Origin: Planctomycetota bacterium
Lineage (GTDB): Bacteria; Planctomycetota; Phycisphaerae; WQYP01
Direction of reading: 5' to 3'
Length of the DNA: 32,305 nucleotides
Assembly: GCA_021852275.1 (NCBI GenBank)
Contig: JAJZNX010000126.1
Span: 1 to 32,305 of the forward strand
Below the pieces are notes generated by a model that saw only the letters and a list, made by a program, of their open reading frames with translations, did no database searches and had not been told where the DNA came from. Position 1 is the stretch's first letter. Each line of letters starts with the position of its first letter. Made by a program: the position numbers and the translations under genes. Below, in pieces: positions 15,897-24,641 of the stretch.

Positions 15897-16652
15897 ATGA
15901 ATTTAATCACCGTTGAGAATATCGTTAAAACCTACCACCTGGGCAGTTCCGATGTTCAGGTGCTAAAGGGTGTTTCCATGGCCATTCAAACCGGTGAGAT
16001 GGTAGCTTTAATGGGAGCCTCTGGTTCTGGAAAAACCACATTGATGAACATTCTCGGCTGCCTGGATCGTCCCACTTCGGGCAGGTATATCCTGGATGGC
16101 GAAGAAATTTCCCGGATGTCCGCCAATCAACGCGCCAGCGTGCGCAATACCAAAATCGGTTTTGTCTTTCAAAATTTTAATCTGCTGGCACGCACCACCG
16201 CCCTGGATAATGTTCTGCTGCCCACCACCTATGCCGAAAACGGTCTTACCACCAAGGCTCTGCACGAACGGGCCAAAGCACTCTTAGACCGCGTGGGCCT
16301 GGGTGATCGCATGCATCATGAACCATCGCAGCTTTCCGGTGGCCAACAGCAGCGAGTGGCTATCGCCCGTTCACTGGTGAATAACCCGCGGTTGGTGCTG
16401 GCCGATGAGCCAACCGGGAATTTAGATTCCCACACCAGTGAAGATGTGCTGCAAAGTTTCGAGAAACTGAATCGCGAAGAGGGCATTACCATACTGTTGG
16501 TAACTCACGACCCGACCGTGGCCAGCCACGCACAGCGTATCATTCATATTCGTGACGGCCTGATTGAAGCCGGAGCCTTCGCAGCACCACCAGCAACCAC
16601 GGCTGTCGGGGCCGCCCCTGCGCCTGATGCAACCACCGGTAAAAAGAGGTAA
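15897..16652 (+). CDS. MacB-type ABC transporter ATP-binding protein
   Basis: A 251-residue ABC ATPase of the LolD/MacB group. Walker A is GASGSGKT (40-47), the Q-loop glutamine is Q92 (FVFQNFNLL), the signature is LSGGQQQRVAIARSL (146-160), Walker B is LVLADEPTGNLDS (166-178), and the switch histidine is H204. It powers the permease encoded three bases downstream. In E. coli MacB the ATPase and permease are one protein; here they are split, as in most MacB-like systems outside enterobacteria. The last 25 residues are Ala/Pro/Thr-rich and probably disordered. ATG 15897 matches the family start; GTG 15879 would add six residues. A ribosome site is weak, so coupling to macA, 26 bases upstream, is likely. 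Confidence 0.94.
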   Translation: MNLITVENIVKTYHLGSSDVQVLKGVSMAIQTGEMVALMGASGSGKTTLMNILGCLDRPTSGRYILDGEEISRMSANQRASVRNTKIGFVFQNFNLLARTTALDNVLLPTTYAENGLTTKALHERAKALLDRVGLGDRMHHEPSQLSGGQQQRVAIARSLVNNPRLVLADEPTGNLDSHTSEDVLQSFEKLNREEGITILLVTHDPTVASHAQRIIHIRDGLIEAGAFAAPPATTAVGAAPAPDATTGKKR

Positions 16653-16655
16653 TCC

Positions 16656-18017
16656 ATGCTGAAATTGGCAACAACCTTAAAAACCGCCCTTAGGGCGTTG
16701 CGGCGTAATCCCATGCGGTCAGCCCTTACCACCCTGGGCATTATCATCGGCATTGCGGCGGTCATTTCCATGGTGCAAATAGGTGAAGGATCTTCTGCGG
16801 CCATCAAACAAACCATCGAAAATATGGGGGCTAACACGCTCATTGTATTTCCCGGACAGGCGGTCAGTGCCGGCGTAAGTTTTGGCGGCGGCAGTGCCGT
16901 TACCCTTACCTCTCAGGATGCGGCTGCAGTCGCCCGCGATTGTCCATCGGTACTGGCCGCGGCACCGCAGGTCAACGGGCGCATGCAACTGGTGCGCGGC
17001 AGCCAGAACTGGGTTCCGCAGTTCATTGCCGGCACCTCACCGGCCTATTTCACTATACGTGATTGGCCCGTTGTCGAAGGACGCGCTTTCAACAACAGCG
17101 ATGTGCTGGGGGTCAACCAAGTATGTGATCTGGGACAAACCGTGGTGAAAGAACTTTTTCCGAGTGGGAAACCTATTGGCAAAACCATTCTGGTACAAAA
17201 TGTGCCACTTAAAGTTATCGGTGTATTGGCTAAAAAGGGTGCCAACATGATGGGCATGGATCAGGACGATATTCTGGTCCTGCCCTGGACCACACTGAAG
17301 TTCCGCATCTCCGCCAATGCCCTGCAAAATCAAAATCAAAGCACGGCCGCCGCTTCCACCACCACTACCGACCAGCTTTACCCGGAAACGGCGCAGAACC
17401 TTTATCCGGTTCCATCTACGACGGAACAGACGGATACTCCGCAGCCCGTCAGCTTCCCCAATATAAATTCCATTCTCGTGGCTGTTCCATCCACATCTCA
17501 GATTCCGCAGGCCATTGCCGAAATCACAGCCCTGCTGCGCCAGCGCCATCACCTGCAACCGGGCCAGCCGGACGATTTTAACATTCGCAATATGGCGGAA
17601 ATTTCTAGCGCCCTGGGCTCCACTTCCCGCATGATGACCAATTTGCTTACCGGTGTGGCCCTTATATCTCTGCTGGTCGGTGGAGTGGGAATCATGAACA
17701 TTATGCTGGTGAGCGTAACTGAACGCACCCGCGAAATCGGTTTGCGCATGGCCGTGGGTGCCAAGCCACGCGACATCCTGAGCCAGTTTATCCTTGAGGC
17801 CATTGTGCTGTGCCTGTTTGGCGGTGCCCTGGGAATTCTCACCGGCCAGGCACTTTCCAGCGGAGTGCAACATCTGCTACATTGGCCCATTGAACTTTCC
17901 ATGCCCGCCATGATTGCATCGGTGGCCGTTTCTGCGGCCGTTGGCCTTATTTTTGGTTATTATCCCGCATGGAAAGCCTCGCGGCTTGATCCCATTGACG
18001 CGTTACGTTACGAATAA
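16656..18017 (+). CDS. MacB-like ABC transporter permease (FtsX domain)
   Basis: A 453-residue inner-membrane permease of the MacB/FtsX mechanotransmission family. One helix near 22-42 is followed by a large periplasmic MacB_PCD domain (about 43-310), then three helices near 325-347, 373-395 and 410-432 forming the FtsX domain. The conserved coupling segment SVTERTREIGLRMAVGAKPRDI precedes the third helix. A Thr-rich stretch around 228-262 is inserted in the periplasmic domain. It would form a dimer with the ATPase and push substrate through the adaptor into the outer-membrane channel. The ATG has AGAGG upstream and begins three bases after the ATPase stop. Confidence 0.93.
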   Translation: MLKLATTLKTALRALRRNPMRSALTTLGIIIGIAAVISMVQIGEGSSAAIKQTIENMGANTLIVFPGQAVSAGVSFGGGSAVTLTSQDAAAVARDCPSVLAAAPQVNGRMQLVRGSQNWVPQFIAGTSPAYFTIRDWPVVEGRAFNNSDVLGVNQVCDLGQTVVKELFPSGKPIGKTILVQNVPLKVIGVLAKKGANMMGMDQDDILVLPWTTLKFRISANALQNQNQSTAAASTTTTDQLYPETAQNLYPVPSTTEQTDTPQPVSFPNINSILVAVPSTSQIPQAIAEITALLRQRHHLQPGQPDDFNIRNMAEISSALGSTSRMMTNLLTGVALISLLVGGVGIMNIMLVSVTERTREIGLRMAVGAKPRDILSQFILEAIVLCLFGGALGILTGQALSSGVQHLLHWPIELSMPAMIASVAVSAAVGLIFGYYPAWKASRLDPIDALRYE

Positions 18018-18071
18018 CTGCGGAAAATGCCGCGGCTGTCCATCGCCAACCGCTATCAGGAGATAAGCCCT

Positions 18072-19553
18072 ATGTACCATAAGAAATTAAAGCAAATAAC
18101 GATCCTCTTGGCTGGAGCCACCCTGGGTATACTGGTTGGCGGCTGCACCGTCGGACCTAACTTTCATTCACCGAAAGTCACGATGCCCAAACAATGGTCC
18201 GGCGGAATGATAAAGGCCGCCTTCACCACCACTCAGCCGGCTTCCGTAGTTACCCAAGCTCAAAGCACTATTACCACCCAACGTGCCCATCTGGCTACGT
18301 GGTGGAAAAATTTTCACGATCCTGAACTTACAGCCCTGATTCAGCAGGCCGCAACCCGTAACCTCACCATCCTGCAGGCCCAAGTCGCTATTCAGCAGGC
18401 CCGTTATGCCCGCGACATTGCCGCCGCCAATCTTGGCCCGTTTGTCAACGCCAACGCTTCTTATCAGCGCAGCGGTACCAGCAATAACTTAACCAAAGAT
18501 GGTGGTACCCGCTCCACCGGCAATTTGTTTCAAAGCGGCTTAAATGCATCGTGGGAGCTGGATATTTTCGGCGGAGTCAAGCGTGCTGTTCAAGCCGCCA
18601 ACTATAATCTCGCCGCCGCCGATGAAAACTCCCACACAGTCATGATTACCCTGCTTAGCGAAGTGGCCACCGATTACATCACCCTGCGTGGCGTGCAGCA
18701 GCAATTGTTTGTTGCCCGCACCAACATACATCTACAGCAACAGACGGTAGCCCTTACACGCCGTCAATTCAAAAACGGCCTGAATACGGAATTGGCCCTG
18801 GCTGACGCCGAATCGCAATTAGCCACCACTGAAAGCCAGATAGCCCCGCTGCAGACCCAGCAACAGCAGTTGATTTACAGCCTAAGCGTGCTGCTTGGTC
18901 AACCCCCCGCCGCCCTGGAGCGAGAGCTTTCCACACCCCGGCCGATTCCACCCGTACCCTCCAGCGTGCCCATCGGCCTGCCAGCCCAATTGCTGCTGCG
19001 CCGGCCTGACGTTCGGACCGCTGAAAGTCAACTAGCCGCCGCCACCGCCGAAATCGGCGTAGCCACTGCCGAGCTTTATCCAACCTTTGTGATTAACGGC
19101 AATCTGGGGTTTTCCTCGCAAAGCGCCGCCAACTGGTTTGATTCCAATTCCCTGAACTGGGGGATCGGCCCCAGCGTGTCATGGGCCCTTTTCAGTTCCG
19201 GACAAATTGAATCCACCATCCATCAAAATGAAGCCATCCGCGATGAGTATTACCTAGCCTACCGCCAAAGCGTGCTGACCGCCCTGCAGCAGGTGGATTC
19301 CGCCCTTGCCGCCTATACCCATGAACAACAGCACGAAAAAGCCCTTGAGGCGGCGGTGAAAGCCAGCCAACAGGCCACCAAACTTTCTCTGGAGCTTTAT
19401 AAGGCCGGACTCACGGATTTTCTCAACGTGCTCCAAGCCCAGCAATCGCTTTATGCCGCCCAAAATTCACTGGTGCTTAGCAGACTGGCGCTGTCCACCG
19501 ATCTGGTATCGCTTTATCAAGCCCTTGGCGGCGGCTGGCACCAGCATAAATAA
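18072..19553 (+). CDS. TolC/NodT-type outer membrane efflux lipoprotein
   Basis: A 493-residue outer-membrane channel of the RND/NodT lipoprotein type. A signal sequence ends in lipobox LVGGC with the lipidated cysteine at C25, followed by the usual TVGPNFHSP. Two repeated alpha-helical/beta-strand halves carry typical TolC-family segments, such as WWKNFHDPELTALIQQA, LRRPDVRTAESQLAAATAEIGVA, and ALQQVDSALAAY near the end. The start is ATG 18072 with AGGAGA eight bases upstream; ATG 18027 in frame would bury the signal sequence. It completes the tripartite exporter as the last gene of the operon, 54 bases after the permease. Confidence 0.94.
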   Translation: MYHKKLKQITILLAGATLGILVGGCTVGPNFHSPKVTMPKQWSGGMIKAAFTTTQPASVVTQAQSTITTQRAHLATWWKNFHDPELTALIQQAATRNLTILQAQVAIQQARYARDIAAANLGPFVNANASYQRSGTSNNLTKDGGTRSTGNLFQSGLNASWELDIFGGVKRAVQAANYNLAAADENSHTVMITLLSEVATDYITLRGVQQQLFVARTNIHLQQQTVALTRRQFKNGLNTELALADAESQLATTESQIAPLQTQQQQLIYSLSVLLGQPPAALERELSTPRPIPPVPSSVPIGLPAQLLLRRPDVRTAESQLAAATAEIGVATAELYPTFVINGNLGFSSQSAANWFDSNSLNWGIGPSVSWALFSSGQIESTIHQNEAIRDEYYLAYRQSVLTALQQVDSALAAYTHEQQHEKALEAAVKASQQATKLSLELYKAGLTDFLNVLQAQQSLYAAQNSLVLSRLALSTDLVSLYQALGGGWHQHK

Positions 19554-19653
19554 CAGGGGAACCAACGCCACGGAAATGCCAACCTGATGATACGGCATAT
19601 TGCGTTTTACTTCGCACCTCGGGCCGACATTTCTGTCATGGACATAGCTGTGT

Positions 19654-20442
19654 CTACACCGCCCGGGCTCGCAGGGCCAGGAAAAGTGGAATTTCACGGC
19701 GGCTGCGATCCAGCGCGTCGAAGCGTTTGCCGGCCGGAGGCGGTTTACGGCTCACCCATTCATCCACGTGATCCACCAGCAGGCCGGCGGAAGCAAGCGT
19801 ATTGACATACGCCTGGAGCGGCCGATGGAAGGTCATAGTGGTGATGTCCTGGCTGCTGCCAGGGTGCATCACAATTGGTATTTTTTCTGAAGTCAAATAG
19901 GTATCGATACGGCGGTACTGCGAAGAGTTCTGCTGATCCCATTGCCAGGAGCTTTGGCGCGGCACGCGAAAGCATGGGTGCATCATCACCACCAGCAAAT
20001 GTCCTCCGGCCTTGAGGAGCATCCGACAGCCCCGCCACACCGGAGACAACGGCGTCATGTTCTGAATGGCCAGAATACAAACAGCGGCATCGAAACTCTC
20101 CGGCAAAAGCACCGGTATATCTGCGAGAGTGCGGGCGTCGCCGCAAAGATACGATTCCCGGTCTGGATAGCGGCACCGCCGCCTGGCCATCTCAATAAGA
20201 TTTTCCGAGGCATCGACTCCCACAACAGTCGCCCCCGTTTCCGCCATGGCCCGGCATACCACACCCTGTCCGCAGGCAATATCCAATACTCGCCGCCCAA
20301 CCGCACAATCAAGGAGCCGTAACACGCCCGGAATAATAACCTTACTGTGATGTGTTGGGCCATCGGCCTGCAATTGCTGGTCATACCAGCCGGCAACGTG
20401 ATCCCAGTCTGACGGTGGAGGCAATGGGCCTGGGGTTTTCAT
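19654..20442 (-). CDS. SAM-dependent class I methyltransferase
   Basis: A 262-residue methyltransferase of the Methyltransf_11/25 type. Motif I is VLDIACGQGVVCRAM near 52-66, followed by GVDASENLIEMARRR with the acidic residue for S-adenosylmethionine binding, and a motif near LCGDARTLADIPV. The opening DWDHVAGWYDQQL and the C-terminal RPLQAYVNTLASAGLLVDHVDEW resemble ubiquinone/menaquinone-like or small-molecule methyltransferases, but the acceptor cannot be named. It is separated from the next minus-strand gene by only 26 bases. It converges with the efflux operon, with about 100 bases between stops. A weak GGAAAG element precedes the ATG. Confidence 0.88.
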   Translation of the reverse strand: MKTPGPLPPPSDWDHVAGWYDQQLQADGPTHHSKVIIPGVLRLLDCAVGRRVLDIACGQGVVCRAMAETGATVVGVDASENLIEMARRRCRYPDRESYLCGDARTLADIPVLLPESFDAAVCILAIQNMTPLSPVWRGCRMLLKAGGHLLVVMMHPCFRVPRQSSWQWDQQNSSQYRRIDTYLTSEKIPIVMHPGSSQDITTMTFHRPLQAYVNTLASAGLLVDHVDEWVSRKPPPAGKRFDALDRSRREIPLFLALRARAV

Positions 20443-20468
20443 GAATTATCTTTCCACTTGACCCGCAA

Positions 20469-22988
20469 CTAATGCGACACCGCGGACAGCTCGGCGGACG
20501 ATCGGTTTAACTCCGCTCCGATATTATCGACTGCGGGCTTGTAGCGGTTGGCAAAAAGAGCCTCCAGCACCGCCAAAATCAGCACGATGGCCAAAACTCC
20601 CGGCATCAGGGAAGTCCCCTGGCTTATTTTAGCTAACTCTTTAAGCAACTCCGCCACCGACGAGGCAATAAACACCGGCTGCCCTTTCGGCGCTTCTTTG
20701 GCCAAATTGTCTGCCGGCACCGGCAATAAGTTGGCTTCATATCCCGGCGGGTTGACTACAAATTCACCGGCATATTGATGATTGAAACTATGCCAATGAT
20801 AGATTCCGGTGCGTCTGGTGTGCGTAAATATCCATTGCGGCAGACCAGCCGGGGTTTGCGAGCAAGCCACATTCACCGGCCCTGCATTGTGGGGTATATC
20901 AACTTCCACGGAAGTGCCGGCGGCGACGGCGGGCATGGGAATCGCAACCGTCTGTCCCGGGCCAAAGCTGGTGGTACCAGCTAAATCTGAAGCATTGCCC
21001 ATGGCTATACGTACCATCATCGGTAAAAACAGCGACGTGTCGGCCAAGTTGGTCCAGCCACCGCCGGGCGAGCTGGCAAAGGTGTAAATACGTCCATTGC
21101 CCAGCCGATGTTGTATGAGAAACGTTGCGTTATTTTGCAGTTTTGACAGCACGTGTCCCAGCGGAACACCATCGGTGCCAAACCCCCACCGTCCTACCAC
21201 CACAATACGCCGAAACGGGTCCTGATTTTTAAACAGATTCGCAAAAATATGGCTGCGAATGTCGATCCAATCAACACGCGAACCGGTCTGGCGTACCACC
21301 GGCCCAACAATTGGTGCCGGCAGTAAATGTCGTGTTTTCCAGATTACGCGGTTATATTCAACGCTGTCCACCGCCGATCCCAGCAACCAGCATATCCTTC
21401 CGCCAGATCGCGCGTATCTCGAGAGTTTATCAGCCAGAGCCATGCTCAGGCGTGGAACGTCACATATAAAAACAGCCCCATAGCGGGCCAAAGGCATCGT
21501 GGCAGCGGTATTCGCTGCCGCATAGGTAGGCACGATGCTCCATATGGGGTGGCCTGAACCCGCAGTCCCCGATCCTGTGAAAGGTGCCAGCGCCGCATCC
21601 ACGTAGAATGCGGTGGAATCCACCTGCAGCGTTGGCGACGCTCCGATCACCAGCGCGTTGACCTGTTTGGCCACGTTCAACGAAACACTGCGCTGATCCG
21701 CCCATGCCAAGACATGACTGGGGTGCTGCAAGGCCAGTGTAAACACGTGATAACCGGCTTTCGTCAGCAGGTGTGCAATTTTAATGGTTCTCCGCGAGTC
21801 TTGACTGCCAGCCGGACCGAGTTCCACCTTGGCATGGCTGTGTGCTGCGGGAACAGCATCCACCAGCAGATGCAATCGGGGAACCACCGCGGTTTCACCG
21901 TTGTTAATGATCTTGCCGCCAATATATATCCGGCTTCCCACCACCGGCTGGCCGGAGAGAATTTTTATGCCGGAAATCGCCACATCATCCGGGCGGCTAA
22001 ACTCCTGCGGCATCAACACCAGCGCAATGGATGGATTTTGCTTGAGCGGCGCAAAGGCCTGCACATCCGAAGAGGATGGCCCGGCAAAATCGGATAAAAT
22101 CAGCACCATTTTGTCAGGCTCTTTGCTTTGATCCAGCAAGGTTACCGCCCGCGCCACAAGCTCCCGCATCGGAAGGGCCTGGCCGGTGCTGGTTACATGC
22201 AGCAATCCCGTCAGTACGCCCAGACGATTGGCCGAGAGTGATTCCGGAATGGGTTTAGAGCCAGGGTTGGTCAGCAATATCGCCATCTGCACCGGCCGAA
22301 TGACATGGTTGAGTAAAGCTCGGGTTTGGCGCACGGCATGTACCAGTCGGGTTTGATTGCCATCGAGGGCCAGCATGGACTGCGAATTATCCAAGATAAT
22401 CACACATGCGGTGGACGCACCGTTATAGCTGCCCCCCATCGCTGGAAAGAATTTGTTCGTACTCAGGCCGAAAAGCCCACTCATCGCGGCCAGAAGGGCC
22501 AGAATCATCACCAGCGCCGGAAGACCCAGTTGCCTCAGGCGGCTTTGCGGCTTTAGTGCCTGGCTGAAAGCCGGGGATACTGTCGGCGTGATTCCATCGG
22601 CGAGGGCCTGCGAGACTGGTCCCTTCGGCCGTTCCAGCGCCGACACCAACAGGACTGCCATGATCGCCATCACAGCCAGCCCCACCAACAGCAGCGATAA
22701 CATGCCGTACGCCAGCAGTGGGCTGCCGCCATGCACCAGGGGCCCGGCAATAGCCATCGCAATCAAAGCAAACACCGCCATGCGCATCAGCAACAGCAGA
22801 AAATGCTGCACCTGGCGGCGCCGCGATGTTTTCTGGGCCGTCAGGCGCAGAAAGCGCAGCGTCGGAAATTGCACGACCGGTGCACGCACCCGGTTCAGCA
22901 GGTGCAGCAGTACCGGAATACCCGCCGCCAGCAGGCCGATAAGCATGACAGGATCAGAAAAATTGAGTGCGGCCAGTGTCATCAGCAA
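20469..22988 (-). CDS. BatA-type membrane protein with vWA domain
   Basis: An 839-residue inner-membrane protein. The first 85 residues match the BatA N-terminal motif (two helices around PVMLIGLLAAGIPVLLHLLNR and QHFLLLLMRMAVFALIAMAIAGP). Two more helices follow near 92-116 and 157-176, then a vWA domain with a complete DxSxS site (D200, S202, S204 in ILDNSQSM), a long extracytoplasmic region, and a final helix near 796-816 (GVLAIVLILAVLEALFA). Such proteins work with DUF58 and MoxR proteins in envelope stress or complex assembly in other bacteria. The start is TTG 22988, with GGAG eight bases upstream; ATG 22982 is the alternative. It follows the DUF58 gene by 52 bases. Confidence 0.88.
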   Translation of the reverse strand: MLMTLAALNFSDPVMLIGLLAAGIPVLLHLLNRVRAPVVQFPTLRFLRLTAQKTSRRRQVQHFLLLLMRMAVFALIAMAIAGPLVHGGSPLLAYGMLSLLLVGLAVMAIMAVLLVSALERPKGPVSQALADGITPTVSPAFSQALKPQSRLRQLGLPALVMILALLAAMSGLFGLSTNKFFPAMGGSYNGASTACVIILDNSQSMLALDGNQTRLVHAVRQTRALLNHVIRPVQMAILLTNPGSKPIPESLSANRLGVLTGLLHVTSTGQALPMRELVARAVTLLDQSKEPDKMVLILSDFAGPSSSDVQAFAPLKQNPSIALVLMPQEFSRPDDVAISGIKILSGQPVVGSRIYIGGKIINNGETAVVPRLHLLVDAVPAAHSHAKVELGPAGSQDSRRTIKIAHLLTKAGYHVFTLALQHPSHVLAWADQRSVSLNVAKQVNALVIGASPTLQVDSTAFYVDAALAPFTGSGTAGSGHPIWSIVPTYAAANTAATMPLARYGAVFICDVPRLSMALADKLSRYARSGGRICWLLGSAVDSVEYNRVIWKTRHLLPAPIVGPVVRQTGSRVDWIDIRSHIFANLFKNQDPFRRIVVVGRWGFGTDGVPLGHVLSKLQNNATFLIQHRLGNGRIYTFASSPGGGWTNLADTSLFLPMMVRIAMGNASDLAGTTSFGPGQTVAIPMPAVAAGTSVEVDIPHNAGPVNVACSQTPAGLPQWIFTHTRRTGIYHWHSFNHQYAGEFVVNPPGYEANLLPVPADNLAKEAPKGQPVFIASSVAELLKELAKISQGTSLMPGVLAIVLILAVLEALFANRYKPAVDNIGAELNRSSAELSAVSH

Positions 22989-23040
22989 GAGGTTTTCTCC
23001 AACAGCAAACCTGCCAGGCTCGCGGGGCCGGAACGCAGTA

Positions 23041-23970
23041 CTATCTGCGCCGGCTGGTTCGACTCAAGATATCCCGGATCTGCACATCCCAGGGAACATC
23101 AGTAAACGCTGTTACATAATCAATTCTGAATTGACCGCAGCGTTGTTTCATCAGATCCAGAAATGCCTGTACTTCCCGCCGGTATTCATCACGTATCAGC
23201 TTCGGATCAATCTGCAATCGCGAACCATCTTCCATATCCTGAAATGTGATGGGGCGATTGTAATTCAGTTCCGTTTCTCCGCGATCCAGAATCTGTATCA
23301 GCACCAGTTGGTGCCGGGCATGGCGCAGGTGTTGCAGGGCGGTCAGCAGCTTGTCCGGATCATCAAAAAAATCGCTGATGACAATCACCAGTCCACGCCG
23401 GGGAATTTTATTCGCCAGCAGATGAAGCACACCGGCAATGTCGGTCGTTTTGCCGGGTGTAAGCTTCTCCATACTCACAAACATCTGGTGCAGATGAGAG
23501 GGGCCGTTGCCCTGGGGTATTTCCAGCCGAAAGTTATTATCAAACGCCAGCAGCCCCACCATATCCTGCTGATTGGAGAGCATAAAAGCCAGCGATGCCG
23601 CCAGCGTGGCACCATATTCAAATTTTGTTACATTCTCCCGCATGGTCCCCCGGGGATCCTTCAACGACGCGGTGCCATAACGCATGGAGTTGGAAACATC
23701 CAGGCAGATCGTAGCCCGCAAATTGGTTTCCTGTTCATACTGCTTGATGTAGTAGCGATCGGTTTTGGCCAGCACTGTCCAGTCCAAATGCCTGATTTCA
23801 TCGCCTGGAACATATTCCCGATGCTCGGCGAATTCAATGGAAAAGCCCTTATGCGGACTTTTGTGCAAACCCGCGTACACGCCCTCCACCACGCCGCGCA
23901 CCGTCATTTCCAGCCGGCGCAGTTGAGCCGCCTGCACCGGACGAAAGTATTTGTACTCCTGCAAGGCCAT
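23041..23970 (-). CDS. DUF58 domain protein
   Basis: A 309-residue soluble protein of the DUF58 family. The hallmark HREYVPGDEIRHLDW lies at 50-64. A vWA-like fold follows, starting at ATICLDVSNSM (D91, S93, S95 match a metal-site DxSxS). DUF58 proteins are normally encoded next to a MoxR AAA ATPase and BatA-like vWA proteins and are thought to help MoxR chaperone or activate partners. Here the BatA-like gene follows directly, but the gene upstream is rsmD, not moxR. AAAGGAA lies six bases before the ATG. It probably shares a transcript with the BatA gene. Confidence 0.93.
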   Translation of the reverse strand: MALQEYKYFRPVQAAQLRRLEMTVRGVVEGVYAGLHKSPHKGFSIEFAEHREYVPGDEIRHLDWTVLAKTDRYYIKQYEQETNLRATICLDVSNSMRYGTASLKDPRGTMRENVTKFEYGATLAASLAFMLSNQQDMVGLLAFDNNFRLEIPQGNGPSHLHQMFVSMEKLTPGKTTDIAGVLHLLANKIPRRGLVIVISDFFDDPDKLLTALQHLRHARHQLVLIQILDRGETELNYNRPITFQDMEDGSRLQIDPKLIRDEYRREVQAFLDLMKQRCGQFRIDYVTAFTDVPWDVQIRDILSRTSRRR

Positions 23971-24020
23971 GAATTTCCTTTAGTGGCGAAGCGACTGCCT
24001 CGATATTTTTGCGTACGCAA

Positions 24021-24620
24021 TTAAAAGCCCGGCAACACACCGCTTCTCAGCCAGGTGATTGCCATGCTGCCGTATTGTAACCGACGCACAATCCGCCGAG
24101 CCAGCGCCAGATCCTGCAGATCTGTTGCCGCCGCATGGCGTAATACGATCACCCCCCCCGCCGCTACCCTCTCATGGGCCAGTGTTTCCACCAGGCCATC
24201 CAATAGCGCTCGCGTCGGCGGCTCCTGCAAATGGGCATACGGCGGATCCACAAACGCCACACGCAGATCACCCCAGTCCTGCGGTAACGCCGCCGCGGTG
24301 TGCCCCACACGGTAGGCATCCATGGCCAGCACCCGGCATTGAGTTACAACGCCCAAGGTATCGATATTCTTGCGTAAACCTGCCAGTGCATCGCGGTCAC
24401 GCTCTACAAAAATCGCCCGCCCCGCTCCGCGTGAAAGGCATTCCAACCCCATCGAACCGGTACCGGAAAAACAATCCAGTACCGCACCTCCACCTAAATC
24501 CACGGCCACGGTTAAGGCGTCGAACAAAGATTGTTTGGCTCTATCCGTAATGGGCCGGGTGGTTCGCGTTGGGGGCGAAACCAAAACCCGATGACGAAAT
24601 TCTCCGGCAATGATACGCAT
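24021..24620 (-). CDS. rsmD: 16S rRNA (guanine966-N2)-methyltransferase RsmD
   Basis: A 199-residue methyltransferase that modifies G966 of 16S rRNA during 30S assembly. It opens with the family start MRIIAGEFRHR, has the SAM-binding loop LDCFSGTGSMGLE (48-60), the acidic VERD near 72-75, and the catalytic DPPY (125-128). Length is typical. ATG 24620 fits this conserved start; TTG 24629 in frame would add three residues. It lies 21 bases after leuB, so the two are probably co-transcribed. In many bacteria coaD follows rsmD, whereas here the DUF58 gene does, 50 bases on. Confidence 0.95.
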   Translation of the reverse strand: MRIIAGEFRHRVLVSPPTRTTRPITDRAKQSLFDALTVAVDLGGGAVLDCFSGTGSMGLECLSRGAGRAIFVERDRDALAGLRKNIDTLGVVTQCRVLAMDAYRVGHTAAALPQDWGDLRVAFVDPPYAHLQEPPTRALLDGLVETLAHERVAAGGVIVLRHAAATDLQDLALARRIVRRLQYGSMAITWLRSGVLPGF

Positions 24621-24641
24621 GAACTTCAATCTGCCATCGCG

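Noticed and set aside
17037-17873. Antisense frame of 278 codons inside the permease gene
   Set aside because: The permease is certain from its FtsX segment and helices; the antisense frame has none.
22453-24024. Open frame of 523 codons on the plus strand
   Set aside because: It runs antisense across two well-supported minus-strand genes (BatA-type and DUF58), spans their junction, and its translation has no domain-like pattern.
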